The notes under the pieces: model-generated | Database searches by the model: none | What the model saw: the letters and a program-made list of their open reading frames with translations, nothing else | What the model was told of the DNA's origin: nothing | Part shown: in pieces, positions 36,711 through 48,359 of the stretch | Layout: every line of letters begins with the position of its first letter | Numbering within the stretch: position 1 is the first letter of the stretch | Position numbers and translations under genes: made by a program | NCBI GenBank assembly: GCA_964019425.1 | Contig: OZ025830.1 | Coordinates: forward strand, 769,501-833,500 | Reading direction: 5' to 3' | Length of the DNA: 64,000 bases | Source of the DNA: Flectonema sp. DT1601 | Lineage: Eukaryota; Euglenozoa; Diplonemea; Diplonemida; Diplonemidae

Positions 36711-39392
36711 TATTATTCTGTCTGTCTCTGGGATTAGATAATGGATCCAGATCGTGTACAAAGGGGGTCCCTCAAGGATCTGTGCTTGGTCCTCTCTTAT
36801 TTCGGATCTTTGTCGACTCCCTGCCAGGTCTAATAAGTGATGCTGATCTCAGTGTTCTGTTTGCTGATGATCTTGCCGTGTTTCTGCAACATGAGAAGAT
36901 AGATGGGATCGAAGCGAAGGGCCTGTCCGTCATCTCTCAGATAGAAGGTTGGATGGTTTCCTCTAAGATGGAGGTAAACATGAAGAAAACAGAGTACGTT
37001 GCCTTTGGTAAGCGCATCTCTGGCTCCGATGTCGAATGGAGTAGGGCACCTCGCTTTTACTTCCCATCGTCTGTTGAAGAGTTACACATGCCTACAGGCT
37101 CTGCCGGTGCTCTCACTGAGAAGCTTTCTCCATCAATAGGGGCAGTTCTGGATCTCGCTGATGCTTTGCTGCCACTGGAGATTGATGGTTACCCGGTGAC
37201 GAGACGTTCTGACTTTGTCCGACTGGCCTGTGCTCGTAAGAGCAAAGAGTTCAGGCTGAAAGCAGCGATCCCGCTGAAACGTGTCAGGAGCGCGAAATAC
37301 CTAGGAGTTATCATTGATGACTCGCTATGCTTCGACGAACAGGTGGATAAGATTGTGAAAACAATTCGAGCTGGTTGCGGTTTACTCAAAATGTTCTCTG
37401 CCTATGAGGTCAAAACTGATACCCTTCGTCAGCTTGTAGATGGTGCAGTGTTATCTCGAGCGTTCTTTGGACTAAAGGCCTTTTCTCCCTTTTTGTCTGA
37501 TGCTCAGATCAAGCGGATCGAAGCGTGCTTGCGTCATCTAAGGATAAGACTCACTGGTTGCTCGTTCTCGACGAAGGATGTGGTGCTCACAGTTGAGTCG
37601 CGAATTCCACCGCTGCAACAAACGATATCTAGGCTCCTTGCCCTAGTTCATGAAGATTTGCTAAGGCGACAACCTGAATGTCCTTCATGGAGGCTGTTTA
37701 ACGGTGGTGAGAAGAAGAGACCATGGCAGACTAGAGTTGAAGCCTGTTCCTCGGAATTTTCTCTGTCAGAGCTTAGGTCCCAGAAAGTTCTGCCACATCA
37801 GTACCCTCCGTGGTCGAAGCATCCTCCTTTGGTTGTAAACACGTCCTGCGGTTATGACAAGACTGACACACCTGAGGAGAAGTATACTGTGGCGATGACG
37901 ACCCTCAATGAACTGCCCCCGTGTGTTGCTGAAGTCTACACTGATGCCTCGGTCTTCCATGACGAGGAGCGGGGATTATTATGTGGGGGGGCTGCTGTTC
38001 TGCTAGTTGCTGGCAAGGTCATTGAGAAGCTCTCCAAGTTCCAACCGTCCCTCACGATTTACAATGCAGAACAACTAGCACTATTGTCAGCCCTTGAACT
38101 ACTAGAGGAGAATCTTCATGTTGTTTCGCATGGCGTGATTCATATTTTCAGTGATTGTCAGTCGGCGCTTGCCTCCCTGCATAGGGGGCCATCCAGGCAG
38201 TCATCATCAACAAATCGTGAGATTTTTGAACGCTCAGTGCTTCTTGATAGGCCGTTGATTTTCCAACATGTCCCATCTCATTGTGGCATTGCAGGGAATG
38301 AACTGGCTGATACACTGGCAAAGAAGGCAGCCTTGCAATCAGTTGACCCTGAACTAACTCCGTATGATTTCAGGATGGCTCAATGTTGTATTAAGAAACA
38401 AGCAAATTGGAAGGCTATGGGTACTGTGGACTCTTCGCATTCATACAGCAAAGCGACTCTAGGATCTGGCCCTCAGCGTTTCCTTCCCTGTCTCAATAGG
38501 GGGCAGGAGGTAGAATTGTCTCGTCTGCGAACCTCTCACCACAGGCTTGTAAAGCTACCGAGGGTCACTGCGGGCTTTAAATGTTGTCTGTTCTGTGGCT
38601 TTCAGGATACCTCAACTGAGCATCTGCTGCTTGAATGCGTTGAGACCAGGGAATTAGTAAAGCAAACCATGAGATTTCCGACACCTGATGATGAGCTATC
38701 TCTGGATATGTTCTTTCGAACCGAATGGCAGCCTTTCACGTTGTTATTGATCAGCAAGCTTGATAATCATCTTAAAGAGTTATCTGACAATCCGTTGTTG
38801 TTGAAGTTTCCGCTTCAGGGTATTTTTGTGAGGAAGAAACTAATCACACACATCGAAAGGAAGACAAGTTTCTCGCTACTGGGTTCTGATGTGAAGAAAT
38901 ATGTTATGGAACTTATTGATAACGCTTATAAAGCTACCGATTTAAATGTTGTTATTGACGACCTTTCTATGGTTAATGTGCTGGTCAATCCTAGCTGGTC
39001 GGAATCCAAGCTTTCTAAGTTCCTCTCTCGCCTAAGTCGCCTCCTGCGAAGTAATCCCCGAGGTAGATAATGAACGTCTCTTTCCTCTAGTGTAATTTCT
39101 TATTTTATTTATTAGTATCATTTCTATTACTTATCATTACTTTATTTCTTATTTTCTGATCTAATGTGGCGTGTTCTCCCTCTCTTTGGCGAAAATTGGC
39201 GTTATCAGCCGTCTCTAACACTGTCTGCTCGCGTGGACGGTGGGTTTAGGTAGTCATTTGTTCCAGGTTATTCTACGTCTCTTATCGTCTGTGAGAGTCT
39301 CACGGTTGCTGGTAGCGATATAACTGTTACTCTGTGAGCTTTTCCTGGCTTTTGGCTTCCTAGGCTTCGTAAATAAATAAATAAATAAATAA
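36711..39392 (+). mobile_element. 5'-truncated LINE (non-LTR retrotransposon), ingi-like with RNase H
   Basis: Starts abruptly after a poly-T tract at about 36711-36722, inside the RT domain just before motif B, as expected for 5' truncation during target-primed insertion. It ends in a (TAAA)n tail (about 39369-39392) after a 300-base 3' UTR. The remaining ORF is uninterrupted. RT plus RNase H plus a CCHC-like C-terminal finger is the layout of the ingi/L1Tc clade of trypanosomes. I see no clear target-site duplication. Confidence 0.85.
36722..39070 (+). CDS. LINE ORF: RT (C-terminal part), RNase H, zinc finger
   Basis: Open for about 780 codons to TAA at 39068-39070, with no start codon because the 5' part is missing. 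RT motifs in order: CTKGVPQGSVLGPLLF (motif B), FADDLAVF (motif C, FADD), MKKTEYVAFG (D), YLGVIIDDSL (E). RNase H follows at about 37930-38330: YTDAS, NAEQLALLSALELL, FSDCQSAL, and HVPSHCGIAGNELAD, so the D-E-D-D set is intact. A terminal finger reads CCLFCGFQDTSTEHLLLEC. Without the endonuclease and RT N-terminus it cannot move itself, but the absence of stops suggests a fairly recent copy. Confidence 0.85.
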   Translation: MSLGLDNGSRSCTKGVPQGSVLGPLLFRIFVDSLPGLISDADLSVLFADDLAVFLQHEKIDGIEAKGLSVISQIEGWMVSSKMEVNMKKTEYVAFGKRISGSDVEWSRAPRFYFPSSVEELHMPTGSAGALTEKLSPSIGAVLDLADALLPLEIDGYPVTRRSDFVRLACARKSKEFRLKAAIPLKRVRSAKYLGVIIDDSLCFDEQVDKIVKTIRAGCGLLKMFSAYEVKTDTLRQLVDGAVLSRAFFGLKAFSPFLSDAQIKRIEACLRHLRIRLTGCSFSTKDVVLTVESRIPPLQQTISRLLALVHEDLLRRQPECPSWRLFNGGEKKRPWQTRVEACSSEFSLSELRSQKVLPHQYPPWSKHPPLVVNTSCGYDKTDTPEEKYTVAMTTLNELPPCVAEVYTDASVFHDEERGLLCGGAAVLLVAGKVIEKLSKFQPSLTIYNAEQLALLSALELLEENLHVVSHGVIHIFSDCQSALASLHRGPSRQSSSTNREIFERSVLLDRPLIFQHVPSHCGIAGNELADTLAKKAALQSVDPELTPYDFRMAQCCIKKQANWKAMGTVDSSHSYSKATLGSGPQRFLPCLNRGQEVELSRLRTSHHRLVKLPRVTAGFKCCLFCGFQDTSTEHLLLECVETRELVKQTMRFPTPDDELSLDMFFRTEWQPFTLLLISKLDNHLKELSDNPLLLKFPLQGIFVRKKLITHIERKTSFSLLGSDVKKYVMELIDNAYKATDLNVVIDDLSMVNVLVNPSWSESKLSKFLSRLSRLLRSNPRGR

Positions 39393-40477
39393 AAAAATAT
39401 TTTTTGCTTTTATATAAGGCACGATGTGATTCGTTGCATACGGTAGGGTACTTCCTCGACAAGCTTTGATTTGTCTGTTCTTATTTCTTTTGACCATTGT
39501 GTCGATAGAAATAGTTAACCTCTCTTGTTTCTGTTTCGATACTGAAGAAGTAGAAGGGACAACGACACTAGTTAGTATTATACATAGCAGGGGTTTTTGT
39601 TTATCCCTTTTTTTGTTAGCCAACGTCAGTCATCCGAGTGCGTTTTCTTTTATTACGAAAATAAAAAAAAACAGAATGGATAGTGGCAGCATGTGTGAAT
39701 GGTTTTTATTTCCTTTTTTACTTTGGTACCTGTTCGTTATTTCAGATTTCATAAAAAAAGAAATAACAACATGAGAATACCAGCCGTCAGTTTCAGCCTC
39801 AGTTTTGAATGAGATTTTCTTAACTCAAGAAAACATAAAACTACCGAATAGACTGAGAACACGGCAGTCCAATAGAGGAGATGAATATGGTTTTCGTTAG
39901 GTGTCTGTAGGAACGAGTTGTTTTCTTTTTTTTTTTTTACTCTCTTCGAAAGTTTTCCCTTTCTTGAGCGTGACTTCTAATGTTTTAGTGTCGTAGTTTT
40001 AAAAATAAAAAGTTTAAAAAAAAAAACTCTTTTGAGGACAATGCGTATTTAGGTTGATAACTTTGCGGTATTTCCTTTATTTTTTTAATATTTTTTTATA
40101 TTTCGGTTTTCTGGGTCGACGGAAGAAAGTCATTATATTCAATAACTGCTGTGAAGATAATTATCATACTACTCCTTATTCAGTCAATTTTAGTAACTGG
40201 TTAAGAGATTTTGTTACGTAAATTTTTTCAGCAATCTGTTTGGTGTACTTAGTCTTTGCTTACCCTTAGAAGCTGGTTTTTTTTTTTTTTTTTTTTTTGG
40301 ACAAGGGAGTTCACTCCTCAATTGTATTGTTAGTTTGGTTTGGATCGGAGTTGTATTTTCTTTCAATAGATGACTTCAGTTTGTGGTCATCGAAGTTGTA
40401 TTTCTTGCGTAACATTTTCGTTCGGATCATCTTTCCTGTAGTGCGAATGTTATTTGATGTTTTCTCTCTCTTTCTCT

Positions 40478-40511
<34 letters not shown>

Positions 40512-41610
40512 TCTTTTTAAAGATTGTAATTACTTTACACAAAGATCACGCCATCTCTTGTGAAAAAAGTGATAGAAATCCTCTCATCGTCACGATACGA
40601 GAATTTTTTTTTTTTTTTTTACCCTTTCCAAATTGATCCCTTAGTACTCTTATCTTCTGTTCTCAAGCGAAATAATAATCTGTCTTTGACTCGATGAATT
40701 GTTTGATGAAAAAATTCTCAGAAATTGATATTTAAAACAAGAAAGGTTTTCCTCTACACGCAGACTACGATACGGTAGCAGTAATCTAAAATTAACTGGA
40801 GTACAGTAGGGTCACACACTGAGATTCGGTAATAATAACCTAGATGACCCTGCTATTGCGTCGATTGTTAGATTTCTGTTTTTTCTTGCATTCGTTTTTT
40901 GTGGTCAGTCGTTACCCCCCAAGTGTAATATAAAAGTAAGTTTTTTTTCGTGTAATTCTTCGTTTTATTTTTTTAAAAAAAATAAAACGTACTTATAGAC
41001 AAGGGGAAAAAAAAAAAAAAAAAAAAAAACAAACACACACACGTTGTACCGGATAAATTCTGGAACGTCTTTCTTTTTTTTTTTTGTACTGAAAGTTTCA
41101 GTGGGAGACTGCACTTCTTCGCAATCTTTCGAAACTCTACCTTAAAATTAAACGCGGTATACGTTAGTTCTTTCCGTGAAATATTTTCGCCATTCCTATT
41201 GTTACAATGAGTACTAATTCCTTCGACTATTGAACCCTGGCAGGGTATTCCCTCACGGCTCTATTTCATAACATCTCTCGGAGAAGTTTTGCTTTCCTTC
41301 TTTTCAACTCTCTTTGGCTGCTCTTATTGTTATTTTTCAAAAAAAAAAAAAAAAAAATAATAACAATAATAATAATTAAAAATAAATAAACTCAGTTTGT
41401 TTGTGTTGTTTAGTTTTTTTTTTTTTTTGAATTATAACAAAAAGTAAAGTTGTTGAATACGCGTTAAGACTAACTAAGATACTTCCAGAGATTGTTTTCT
41501 TTTTTTGTAACCCGCCCAGTACAGGTACCCTATAGTTATCCTCATATCATTTCCTGACAACAAATCGGACAACGTAGAAAGCTGACAATAGGCATACTGT
41601 GTTCATTATG

Positions 41611-41775
41611 CCCCGTCAGCCGAAGCTATAATAAAACAATCCTAATAAGATTTGGGGGTCTAATTGCGTTGCTGTTGCCTCGTAGCTCTAGAGAGTTAAC
41701 CCGATGCTCTGTAGTTTGCTGTATCAGCGATGCACAACATGCAATGTATTGGACTTCCTTATCTATCTATAAATC
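41611..41775 (+). repeat. tRNA-like short interspersed repeat (copy B)
   Basis: Core 41671-41745 matches copies A and C with several changes (box A now TAGCTCTAGAG, box B gone to GATGCACAAC). The right end (tggacttcctt, atctatctat) matches copy D. On the left, ccccgtcagccgaagcta pairs with the same word before copy C, so the element may begin there. Confidence 0.65.
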
Positions 41776-42816
41776 TATTTCCTTAGAACTTACTGATGAA
41801 GGCCTAAATAGGGACGAGTAGTATAAGATTAAGGCTCCTGAAACTACATATTCTATTACCCTTTTGATGTTTAGGAAACTGTGGAAATGAATACTTTTCT
41901 TTTACTAATCTCTACTTTTCTGTTCTAAAATTAATGATAATAACTATTTCGCAGTAAATTAAACAGGTCCCTACCCGGATGAATTCTCCTGACTATGTTT
42001 AAAAAATAAAAAAATAAAAAAACCCCACTAAAATCTATTATCATTATTGTTTTGTAGTATTTCTTGCGCGAAATCATCATGCGGTTGTTTTTCTTATTGC
42101 TGCTGTTACTTTACTTTATTTTGTTTTTATTTATTTATTTATTTTGCTACTTTTTTATTAATATTGCAAGCCCACAGTAGTTAGAAATGACTTTATTCGT
42201 ACCTAAGAAGTGACCCCTTCTGGTAACATTACCTTTAGTCAACGTGTATCATAACTAAATGTTAATTTTTAGTTAACTCTGATACATTGCAGATATTTAA
42301 CTTTTCATAAATATATTCGAAACTTTTCAACTCGTCTAATAAAGAAACTTGGCAAAGGCTACGATGCCTCCTGTTTCATGGGTGACAGTAATTTTTTTTT
42401 TTTTTTTTTTTTTTTTTTGTAAAAAACCTGAAGCTCTTTTCATATCGTATCAGGTTACTCCTCTAGTAAAAAAAAAAGAATCAGCCAAACTTTCGCTTTT
42501 TACTTTTTTTTATTTACTTCACACTTTTTTTGTTTTGTTTGTGGTCACAATCGGTACAAAATCTTAATAAGGAAATAGGTTAAGTTATGCTGCCACGATT
42601 CTTTTTCTAACGAACGGAAATAAAGAATAAAATAAAATAAAATAAAAAACGAAAGACCAGCACAAGTACCCCTGAACCTTAAAACCTGAACCTTAAACGG
42701 CTTCGTAGTCAGGCAGTCCATCAAATACAAGTTTGTTATGATTGATGGTCAGTATACACATTTTCATTATAATTATCAGTATTTATTATTATTTTTTTTA
42801 TGTATAACGGATTTAC

Positions 42817-42840
42817 CCCCTTCCCTCATGAGGGAAGGGG
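42817..42840. other. Perfect 24-base palindrome
   Basis: The half-site CCCCTTCCCTCA is followed directly by its reverse complement, with no spacer. A poly-T stretch follows. It lies in gene-free DNA. Function unknown. Confidence 0.7.
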
Positions 42841-43434
42841 TCTGTTTTTTTTGTATTCTTCTACCTCTCTTTTTTTTTTGTTATATTTCTTTATAGTTTA
42901 TACTTGTGGGGGTAATTCAAAAATAAAAGGGGAGAAAAAAAAAGTAATAAAGGGGAATTAAAAACCCTTCATTCTTCCCCTTTCGAAGGGTACAAGTATG
43001 ATTGTTGCGAGAAAGTTTAGATTAGCACACAGCTTTACACAACTTTAAAAAAAAAAAAAAGGAAATAAACAACCAACCAAATCAACCAACAACTTTCCTT
43101 TTTTTCATTTCCTTATTTGGGAAGACAGGCTTGATAAAGAAACAGAAGGCAAAGATATGTTTTTTTTTTTTGTTCTTTTTTTTTGCTCTCTCTTCTTTCC
43201 GCTTAGCAATTCAAACCCGTGAAAGGGAACGACATTTTTGCTACTAATACTTCGTACCAGTCATCTATTCAGTGGAGTCTCATGGTGTGTGTTAGTCGAT
43301 CGCAGGGAGTTTCTTCCTGCGGCTTGACTTTCCCGACTTCCAATAAACAAAAATCCTGTTTTTCTCTTTTCCCTCTTCCTTTTGTTTTTTAAGTAGTAGA
43401 ATGCTGTGATATATTGTTTCCGTGTTTAGGACAC

Positions 43435-43585
43435 CCCCGTCAGCCACAGCTACCATTGAGTCTGCTTACATTACTGTTGCCTCGTAGCTCTATCGGAGTT
43501 AACCCGATGCTCTTTAGTTTGCTGTATCAGCGATTCGTAATATGAAACGTATGTGGACCCAAAGGACTTCTTTATTAATCAACAA
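43435..43585 (+). repeat. tRNA-like short interspersed repeat (copy C)
   Basis: Bases 43459-43542 match copy A (one mismatch in 84). Box-A-like TAGCTCTATCGG and box-B-like GATTCGTAATA are kept. The left flank ccccgtcagcc matches copy B; the right flank holds ggacttctttat, as in the other copies. Confidence 0.7.
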
Positions 43586-44182
43586 GTGTTTGTTCTCTCG
43601 ATGACAGAACTTGGAGCTTCAAGCTGAGGTCTTTTTTGTTTGGTTTTAGCTCTTATTTGGAAAAGGGGGAAACCAGAATACGATATTTCAGTAAAGCTTC
43701 TTCTCACTTTTCTTTTTTTTATTTATATTTCTTCCCTTCTTCTTATTCTCCTCAAGGAGGGAGGAAGGAGGAAATACAAAACCTCTTTAGAGAGTAACAG
43801 TGACAACATAATTGAGGTAAAAGTCTTATTATCTTACCCGCCAGTGAGAGTCTCACGGATGTGGTATTTTAATGATCAACACCTCTCAGAAAGGTTGAGA
43901 GTGAACACTTAAAAAAAAGATCGTAATTTTCACATCATTGGATATGATCTGGGGCTGGATGTGTCGGAGCTACATACGTAACAGCATTTAGCAAAAATCA
44001 TCAGATCAAAACAGTAGCGACAGGAAGACTTCTATGTTTGCCACAAATCTAATCTATTATGTACGTTGTGTGTTCCCGTTCCGCATTTCGTATTCGAGTT
44101 TTTTTTTTTTTTTTGTTGTTTTTTTTTTTGTTTTTATAATTTTATATAAATCCCTTGTTGAAGAGAATGCTGGGATTGTTTC

Positions 44183-45928
44183 TTAACCCATTAAGGACGG
44201 GGGGTCCACTACAGTGGTTATTTTGAAATTTTATTTTCGCTAAGGGGAAAACCCGGCTAACGCTACCCAGGGGGGGTGTAATCGAGGCCGTTTCGCGACG
44301 AATCTTGGGTGGGATGGCGTGGTTCGCTGTGTTTTTATTCATGAAATTCAAAACTAATAATCAAAATTTTACCACCTAACAAGAAGTTTCGTGTGCCTGT
44401 TGAAATTGATACAAGTTCGGCGTCCTATGAAAGTCTGATGATGATGGATTCTGTATCGGAGTCGTCATCTGACAGCAACACAGCAAAGGTATCAAAGTGG
44501 GGGGGCAAAACCAAGAGAATCCCCAGGGAAAAACGGAAAGGACCTACCCAGAGTGTGAGCGACTTTAATGAAATGAACGAATTGAAGGTATCCAACTCAT
44601 TTTCACTGATCATGTGCTTAAAATGATATTTCGACACACTCTTGCCTACCCGATTGACAAAGAGACGTCCATGAAGTCACTAGAAGTTGGTGAACTGAAA
44701 TGCTTTCTCCGTAATTTCCACACTGCTAACAAACACATTCCTGCTTCTTATGTTCATAGTCTTGTTAAACCCCATAATAATAAAGGGCATTGGGTGACGT
44801 TTGACAATTTCAATTCGTCATACGCATTTCTTGTTTTGATGTTAGCGAAAGGGTTCCACTGTGTTGGAACAGCCTGACGGAACAGAAAGGGAGTTCTGTT
44901 GATGTTACAAAACCGAAGGCTACCCCTGGACCGGGACGACTAAGCAAATCGGAAGTGAAAGAAAGACCGAAGAATCTTTCTGCTTCTTACCTTCAGTCAA
45001 GCACGGCATCCACCATATAAAGTGGAGAGACTCAAAGGATGTGCATCTTTTCAGTACTCTTCCCTTACGTGAGCACTGTGTCGATGTATATCGCTGGATT
45101 AGGAAGAGAAATAAAAAAGAAAAAGTGCCGATCAAACTACCGTGCAAGTAGACAGGTACACCAAAACGATGGGAGGTGTTAACCTGATGGATAGCGTGAA
45201 GGGAAGGGCGAACAGAAACCTTCAAACTAAACGATGGCATCTAAAGGTTTTCGACTACTAGCTGAAAGTTTCAATGTTCAACACGTTTACCCTTCAAAAG
45301 AAATGCGGTAAGGATACTGGTACCTACATACGGTATGTAGAGGAGCTCGCTATGCAACTCGTCAGTGACGGGACGTCGAGAGACAAGACAACCAATACTA
45401 CATCTACTATTGACTCGGGTTCGCACTTTTCACACATGTTCAGCACCACTGAGCACTATCCATCAATATTTGGCGCTGCTAAACAATGTAAGTATCACAA
45501 TACTCGAGTGAGGACTACTTATGGATGCCAGGGGTGTAAGGTTTTTATGTGTCCTGCACCCTGTTTTGGCAAATACCACTTAAATCTTACAAAGGGGAGA
45601 ACATTTGCGTCCCATACCACCACCTCTGTGTCGGGAGGTGCTATCCGGGAAGAATGTACGAAGGGGAAGACCCCTGCACTCACAACAACATCAAAATTGA
45701 AGAGGCGCAGGGGGTCATAAGAACTGAGCTTATTTTTGTCTTTGGTGGTGTTTTCATTTGTTCTGTTCACCCTTTAGGTGGTGAATGTGTGTGTATTTTT
45801 AACGGGCAGGCAATGGCGGTTCACTTTGTCACATCACCTTTCCGAGCCCCCCTACCCCTTTTCCCCGTTAGCTCTTTTTTCAAAAAAAGTCAAAAAACCG
45901 GGTTTTACCCCCGTCCGTAATGGGTTAA
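44183..45928 (+). mobile_element. Decayed piggyBac-type DNA transposon with both ends
   Basis: TTAA at 44183-44186 and 45925-45928 flank inverted ends CCCATTAaGGACGGGGG / CCCATTAcGGACGGGGG (17 bases, one mismatch). A subterminal inverted word AAAACCCGG lies at 44248-44256 and, inverted, at 45898-45906. The element is 1738 bases between the TTAA copies, shorter than typical autonomous piggyBacs. TTAA duplication and CCC-type ends are hallmarks of the superfamily. It sits 260 bases upstream of a coiled-coil gene. Confidence 0.9.
44393..45720 (+). pseudogene. piggyBac transposase remnant
   Basis: Pieces in different frames: an acidic N-terminal part (44393-44626), a core piece with HWVTFDNFNSSYAFLVLMLA and KGFHCVGT (44629-44877), a stretch around 44990-45260 reading VKHGIHHIKWRDSKDVHLFS and later TMGGVNLMDSVKGRANRNLQ / TKRWHLKVFDY, and a C-terminal part (45274-45720) with the cysteine-rich finger CKYHNTRVRTTYGCQGCKVF / MCPAPCFGKYH. 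Order and motifs match piggyBac transposases (DNF, WRDxK, GGVDxMD, Cys-rich end). At least three frame breaks or stops interrupt it, and the region before the DNF motif looks deleted. Non-functional. Confidence 0.85.
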
Positions 45929-46189
45929 TATTAAAAAAAAAAAAAAAAAAAAAATTAGATCATGAAACGTATTTATGTTTCTTGTTTGCTGTTGTTGAAT
46001 TTTATGGGACCTCCCTCAGGGAACCAGACGCGACATGCAACACTCATTACTCTGTTAGTGGATGAGGTACTTTATTAGTTATTTATCTCAAACAGGACTC
46101 TGAAGTAGTAGTCGACAATATCATAACTGGTTTTACGATATCATCGTTTGATTTTATTTAAAACTCTTAACAGGAATTGTCGGTGACGA

Positions 46190-48107
46190 ATGTCTTCACA
46201 TGATGAGCTGACGGGTGAGATTCGGCAGCGGGAATTGAACTGCAGCCTCCTAAAGAATGTATTGGACCACGAGAACATGCTGATGAAGACTTTCCCACAT
46301 TTTATTGATTACTGCAAACAGAGTTTAGAGCAATGGTTTTATGAGGGAAGACAATACTTCAAACATTATGAGAAATCACTAAGCACGAGTTGCGTATCTC
46401 ATTTAGGTGTTGGTGAACTTGCTCGTGTCAGTGGATTAAATTTAACTTCTCGTATGTTAGTTAGTCTCGATGAGGAAGCGAATTTATTTCCCTTGCGGAG
46501 AGTTAGAGATGAGTGTTTTGAATTATCAACCAACCAGATCGTGAAGGGTTCTGTTTTCCCAACATGTCTAATAGCTGAGTGTGAAGCTGTTTCTGATTCT
46601 CTAACAGATCTTCTTGACCTTCTCAAAGAAACAACTGCTAACACTGGTATGTGTTAATTACTGTTTGACGACTGGAATACTTTTAATTACTGTTTTTACT
46701 GATAACACAAATCAAATAACAAACAGAAGCTCTCGCTCACTTTATTAAACCTGTCCTGTCGTCAACATCTGAAATGCTCAGACTTGATAATCCAGCTGAC
46801 GTGTTGTCTGAGGAATCGAAGTATACAAAAATCCTACTCGAAGTTTTGATGGATAAAATAGAATTCTTATTGCAATCGACGTCTGATGGTGAAGTTCAAC
46901 TGGTGGATGAATATTTGGAAGACTGCGCTGACGTACTTCGAAAACTAACAACCAGCGCTGTATCAAAACAAAATATTATTCAAAAATTAAAAACTGAATA
47001 TGAGTCTTTTGGATCTTCAAACGGAAAATCAATTTGGAAACAACTTGAGAACGTCTACGAAGAAACCAATTCGATGAAAAACACCTATCAGATGCTACGA
47101 AGAAGATGTACTGATGACCTTCACAAACTACATGAGGAAATTAGATTGAGAGAAAGAAATGATCAAACTGAAACTGTTAATTGGAAATGTCGTCGAAAAG
47201 AACTTCTGTCTAATCTCACTTCAATTGAATCTGATTTACAAGATAATTGGGTTTTACTTTATAATAATCGATTCACAATACACCTTCCTGAAGCTGTCGT
47301 AACTCAGCAAAACAGAGTCGACAGTCGTCATCATATTGTAAAAGAGTTACTCGATGAGACAACAGGAAGAGAATCAAAGTCTACTAAATATAATCAATTC
47401 TTAGTTGCTGCCAATCATCACAAATCCCGTCTTGAATCGACTTACTTAAATACGAAAGCACTCGTGGAAGGTTTGTATTTGTTTGTTGTTTTCAGTGAGA
47501 TTGCTTACTATAAAAATAACAAATAAAAAACATAGGAATCGGAACAATCGAAAAACTGTGTTGTCGACTGTGTCGTTCACAAAAGAAGTGTCACGAATCG
47601 ATGTTTTCAGAAGTCGATTCCATTTCAATAAAATTATCTCAAGAAAAGTTCGCATACGACAGACGACTTTATCTAATGTTGGCGTTGAGATGTCATCAGA
47701 AGGAGAGTGAAATGAACGTTCTACGTGAGGAAGCAATTCGTCAGAATATGTTATTGGAATTAGCGACAGAGCGACTCGACCCGACTGCTAAGATGCATTC
47801 AGAAGCTTTGAAAGTTCTCAAAGAACAAATATCATCTTCGTATCCTTCTCTCTCTACTCTGCAATCAGAAATATCGAATCTCAACACAACTCTTTATAAT
47901 GATATTAATAATCTCTCAGTTGTTAATTTGTCTGTTGTTCATCCAAAACAAGAACTCGAAAACCTGATTCTACTTCGAACAGAACAAAAGATTGAAATGA
48001 AAGAACATCTTTTGAAGTCTGAAGAAACTCGAATTCAAGCAGAGAGAGAAATGATTAAAAAAATATTCGAAATCAGAAAGAAGAGAGCTGATGACCGAAT
48101 CAAATAA
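46190..48107 (+). CDS. Large coiled-coil protein, unknown
   Basis: Three exons: 46190-46646, 46727-47470, 47536-48107; introns are phase 1 both times (GTATGT...AACAG; GTTTGT...CATAG); 590 residues. The product is almost wholly alpha-helical. It has an N-terminal globular-helical part (ENMLMKTFPHFIDYCKQSLE, FPTCLIAECEAVSDSLTDLL), long heptad segments in exon 2 (DDLHKLHEEIRLRERNDQTE) and a basic C-terminal coil (EREMIKKIFEIRKKRADDRI). No membrane segment or enzyme motif. Such proteins are common in flagellar and basal-body proteomes, but no family is recognised. Acceptor AG at 46172-46173, 16 bases before the ATG. Confidence 0.75.
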
Positions 48108-48359
48108 TCCATCCATGGGTGGTATATTTTATTTTATTTTTTTGTTCTGTTCATCAGTAACTGTTTCTGCAGTCTTCTTTATGTTTATTATGACAGCAAC
48201 TGTTTCTGCAGCATTGGAATTCACCTTGTACTTCAACACTTACACAAGATTTTTTATTTGTTTTTTTTTATATTATGAAATGTTGTAAACAGTGAAAAAG
48301 AGATGTTCCCTCCTTTCTGATTGTACCTTTTTCGTGACAGAGTTTACTTATTTAAAAAA

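Larger units (their letters stand above)
39393..44182. other. Gene-poor DNA between LINE and piggyBac element
   Basis: 4.8 kb without a credible gene on either strand. Contains short-repeat copies B (41611-41775) and C (43435-43585), a perfect 24-base palindrome (42817-42840), and A, T and (AAT)n runs (40276-40298, 40482-40510, 41005-41029, 41339-41390, 42392-42418). Frames at 40297, 42349 and 43640 are largely low-complexity or lack ATG starts. Confidence 0.6.

Noticed and set aside
39291-43858. Shared 15-mer GTGAGAGTCTCACGG at 39291 and 43844
   Set aside because: One repeat of this length is expected by chance in 64 kb and the flanks do not match, so I do not call a repeat.
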